Below are positions 60,831 through 64,000 of a DNA stretch of 64,000 nt, in pieces (positions within the stretch are counted from its first letter, which is position 1; every line of letters begins with the position of its first letter). Origin of the DNA: Mycteria americana. Lineage: Eukaryota > Chordata > Aves > Ciconiiformes > Ciconiidae. The stretch covers positions 152,629,519 to 152,693,518 of the forward strand of contig NC_134366.1 of the NCBI RefSeq assembly GCF_035582795.1, given 5' to 3'. The notes under the pieces were generated by a model. It worked only from the letters and a program-made list of their open reading frames with translations, ran no database searches and was not told the DNA's origin. The translations under genes and the position numbers were made by a program.

Positions 60831-63800
60831 GCCCGTAGCCCCGTGGGCTCCCTCGCCTTGCTTCCCGGCAGCTGCCGTCCAGCTAGCCTGGGTAACAGCT
60901 GCCAATTAGCTGGGTCACAGCTAATTACGTTACACTGCAGTCTGCGGCACTCCAGAAGGGCAAGCGCTGTTTGATACTTTCTGCTCGATGCAGGGTTTAA
61001 GGCGGATTCTTTTTCCTGTCAGAAAGTTTTAATACAAGCAGAAAAGGTGGCTGTGTGTGTCCGCACCCGAGAAGCGGGATCCCTAGCCAGGCTGCAGCTG
61101 TTGAGTGCTGCTTGTGCCAGAGTGCTGCTCTGCTCTAGAAGTACAGTTGATGCTTCGTTATGGTTCGGTTCCATTTCTCCTATTTATTCAGCTTCACTTC
61201 AGAGATCTCCCCAACTCCTCCTAGGCAGTCCAGCCTCGTTCACTCAGAGCATTTTTCTACTTTTTTTTTTCTTCTTCTAAGATATGTCTTCCTGTCTTTC
61301 CCCTTTTCAATGGTGTCATGGTCCAGTATTCTTTTCCTTCTGCTTAATTCTTCTTCCCCTTGTCTGCCGACCCCAATTGACAGAAGGGGTCTGACAGCAG
61401 GTTATGTCCTCCTGTAACCTGCCTGGAAACCTCCCAGAATGTTTAATTATGTCTGAAACTGAAAAAAATGCTGCAAGAATAGCAAACGAGCAGTTTCTTC
61501 AGCCTGAAGGAAGAATGAGGATATAACAACTGCAAAACACAAGCACAGAGTAAAATATAATTTAAAACAATTCTTAATTAGTTCAAAGACTTGTGTACTG
61601 ACAGAAGAGTGGTAACGTTATTCTCAGGAAGATGCTTTTTTCTGGTATTGCTTTAATTCTAGCGTTGCTGCTGATACATTACAGCTGGAATTTCTGTTCC
61701 TCTGCTTCACACTGGTACCCTGTACGCGTCTGGTGGGGTGTGGTCTCCTGCTGTGCCCCCTGCACCAGGCTGCCAGTGGTGGGATCCCTCTCTCCTCACT
61801 CCTACAGCTTCCGCAATAGTCTTATCTGAGCAAACGTGCCGCTTGACAGAGGGAAATCTGCATCTCCCATCTTGTTTCAACTACGTAACTTGAGTACCTG
61901 CCTGCCTTTTGGCCAGGGTTTATAAGATCCCTGCTACACCTGCAGGAAAACTGGTTTGACTGCCTTATCTAAGAGGGAATTCCCAAAAGAGGATTCACTT
62001 CAGGATGATCCAAATCCTTTTCACTAGTAGTAGCAAACAGTTGTTTACAAATCACTCCATTAGATCCCACATCTCTATGTGTCTTAACAGGAGAAAGTGT
62101 GTTTCCCACTGAAATCGACAAGAAAAAATGATGAAAGGGTTGCTTGACTCCCGGAACATGCTCTCCTTTGCCAAAAAGTGTGACCGTCACGTGAGGCACG
62201 GCTGGGGAAAGACTTCTTGGCTCGTAAGTGCATCTGCCTGCATCCGCTCTGGCTGAAATAAAGGTTGTGGGACTAATACACAGTAGTTCTTGGTGAAATT
62301 ATGTGTTTTCTGTTATGGCAGGTTCTGTTACGGTTTTTTGTGATTACAGTTGTGTTTATTTAAAACATTTTGAAATATCTTTGGAAGCATATTATTGCCC
62401 CTAAAACTAAATCTGTAAAAGTTGTACCAGCATTACAGTTTAACCCTACGTGATAACTTCACTCACAAAACTAAGAACTTCTACCTGCACCTCAGCAGCA
62501 AATTAGGCAGATCTTTGTCACTTCTTTCACCCTTAAATATATGTAGTGCATATACACAAAAGTTTTGCAGATATAGTGAGAACTTCAGTGTTAAAAATCC
62601 AGTTGCCAACATGAACTAAAGGTCTGCAACATGAAATACTGTTACCATTTTTAGTTTGCTTGCTATGGCAAGATGTTGGAGGTATGTGCTGGACTGCTCG
62701 TGGAAGTTAAGGTGATTCTGCAATAATTTTCTAGAAGAAGTAAGCTGCTCTTTGGAGAAAACATATTTTTGTATAAAATAGAAAGATGAAGAAATTAGTA
62801 CAGCGATGTTTGAGCTGGATCACATGCCTTTTAGATTTGTCGTAAGGGTAGCTTTCAGGGGACACTGAGCAAGGTTGTTGTAAATGCTTTGGCATTTTGG
62901 CTGTATCTCTCTCAGTTTATGCAACACGAAGTAGGATGCGACCCAAGGCTGACAGGTACTTCTGGACTCCACTATAGTATAACTATGAGAAAATAACAAA
63001 GGGCTGACTTGCAATATCAGCTCCTGCTTCAGGTGGCCTGTTCTGTTTTGTTCTTTTCCTGCTCTTACTTTTCTCTCCTCCTGTCCTTTCTTTACCCCCT
63101 TGTCCATACTCGCTTTGGCTTCCCGCTAAGACCGCTTGGCTCTTTGCCTTTGTTGCTGTGGGTCCTTGCAGGACCGCCCTTGCTGCTTGCAGCACCCCTT
63201 CCAGCGGTGATTCTCCACTAGCCCTCACAGCTCACCTTTCCCAGTTGCTGATCTCGTGCTCTTAGCACACACCCTGCTGCTTAATACTTCTTAATGCACC
63301 TTCCTTCCTGTGACATCCAGGCTGCTTTCGCTCCGTGAAAGCCATTTCCCAGTGCACCTGCCAGAGCCTGCTCCACACCACCTACAGCCAATCTTACCCT
63401 GCCACCTCCTCGGTCATTTCTGGATCCTCCCTATCCATTCTTCCCCTGCCGACACTGCCAGCCACTCCATCCCAGGGTACTCCCCAACTGCCATCCTTCT
63501 TTGCTTCATTTAACCAGCTCGTTTCAACTTCAATTTCCAGAGCAACCCTCTGCAGCTGCTCTTCTCATCAGTCTGCTCTTCTGGTCACCCGGGAAGCCTT
63601 CTGCTCATTCTCCCTTCTCCTGTGTTAGCGTTTCCTCTCACCCCTGGGGTTTGTTCCCATCATGTCAGTGCTTGTCTTCTGCTGCCACCACTCAGGTGCC
63701 CCAGGACCTTCTGCCCCACAAGTTCCGCGTTATATGCTGGCCAGCTGCGGTCAAAGTGCACAGAATGGCTGGGGCTGCACTGGTAGGTCAAAATCCTGTT

Positions 63801-64000
63801 ACACTTTCCCTCTTCAGGGTCTTTAGGCCAGATCTTTGGATGAGGTCTGGATGCTGACTGTGATATTTGGCAGGGAGTATGGCCTCTGTAAGAGACTGTC
63901 TGGTGGCCTGGGGGTGATAGGGAGGCAGCCGGAGTGAGGGACTTTGTGTGAGAGGGCGGAGAGGGGCTTCGCTGTGCCTGTCTTCCACAGGCAGGCTTGA
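60831..64000. other. Intergenic, upstream of KLF10
   Basis: Leaves the CpG island into AT-rich DNA, with T/C-rich stretches at 61.2-61.4 and 63.0-63.6 kb. No exon, repeat family or RNA gene is recognised. AZIN1 would be expected further to the right. Confidence 0.6.

Noticed and set aside
58375-60838. Long open frames on both strands in the CpG island (up to ~350 codons)
   Set aside because: Composition-driven Pro/Arg/Ala/Gly frames overlapping on both strands, without domains, in a promoter region.

Overview
This window reads as vertebrate, almost certainly avian, nuclear DNA. The evidence is spliced genes with GT-AG introns, a 2.3 kb CpG island, CR1 LINE fragments whose 3' ends carry the 8-bp ATTCTGTG/CATAGAAT tandem, two solo LTRs of an endogenous retrovirus family that looks avian, and almost no recognisable SINEs. 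The gene order ODF1(+) then KLF10(-) matches the conserved amniote block UBR5-ODF1-KLF10-AZIN1 (human 8q22.3). The LTR family suggests a bird outside the Galliformes, but that is only a guess.

Only two protein-coding genes can be supported. ODF1 (24505-27287, plus) has two exons and encodes 183 residues: a heptad-bearing, Cys-rich N-terminus followed by an alpha-crystallin (small heat-shock protein) domain. It stops where the mammalian C-X-P repeat tail would begin. CRE-like sites and a 5-codon upstream ORF lie in front of it. KLF10 (TIEG1; coding exons 55474-57900, minus) has three coding exons for at least 463 residues: an N-terminal SIN3-interaction helix, proline-rich repression regions and three C-terminal C2H2 zinc fingers. 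Its 3' UTR runs to a poly(A) signal at 54238. Its 5' end lies in the CpG island at 58560-60830, where a likely non-coding exon 1 (donor at 59972) sits below CCAAT, AP-1 and CRE-like sites. The two genes are neighbours rather than partners: ODF1 is a sperm-tail structural protein and KLF10 a TGF-beta-induced transcription factor.

The rest is intergenic. 1-24.3 kb holds two solo LTRs of one family in opposite orientation (9610-10174 and 12972-13536), a CR1 relic, a possible POU-octamer element and an old repeat relic. 27.4-54.2 kb, between the genes, holds three avian CR1 copies (29.3, 40.5 and 43.2-44.0 kb), an older CR1/L3-like relic (30.1 kb), a minisatellite with a 23/19-bp pattern (32.1 kb), a 26-base G run (41.86 kb), a 24-bp minisatellite joined in frame to a CR1 ORF2 tail (43.1 kb) and a CpG-rich patch (47.7-48.2 kb). 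60.8-64 kb, upstream of KLF10, has no supported gene.

No CRISPR array, operon or tRNA/rRNA gene was seen. Most open reading frames here are chance frames in GC-rich DNA, repeats or LTRs.
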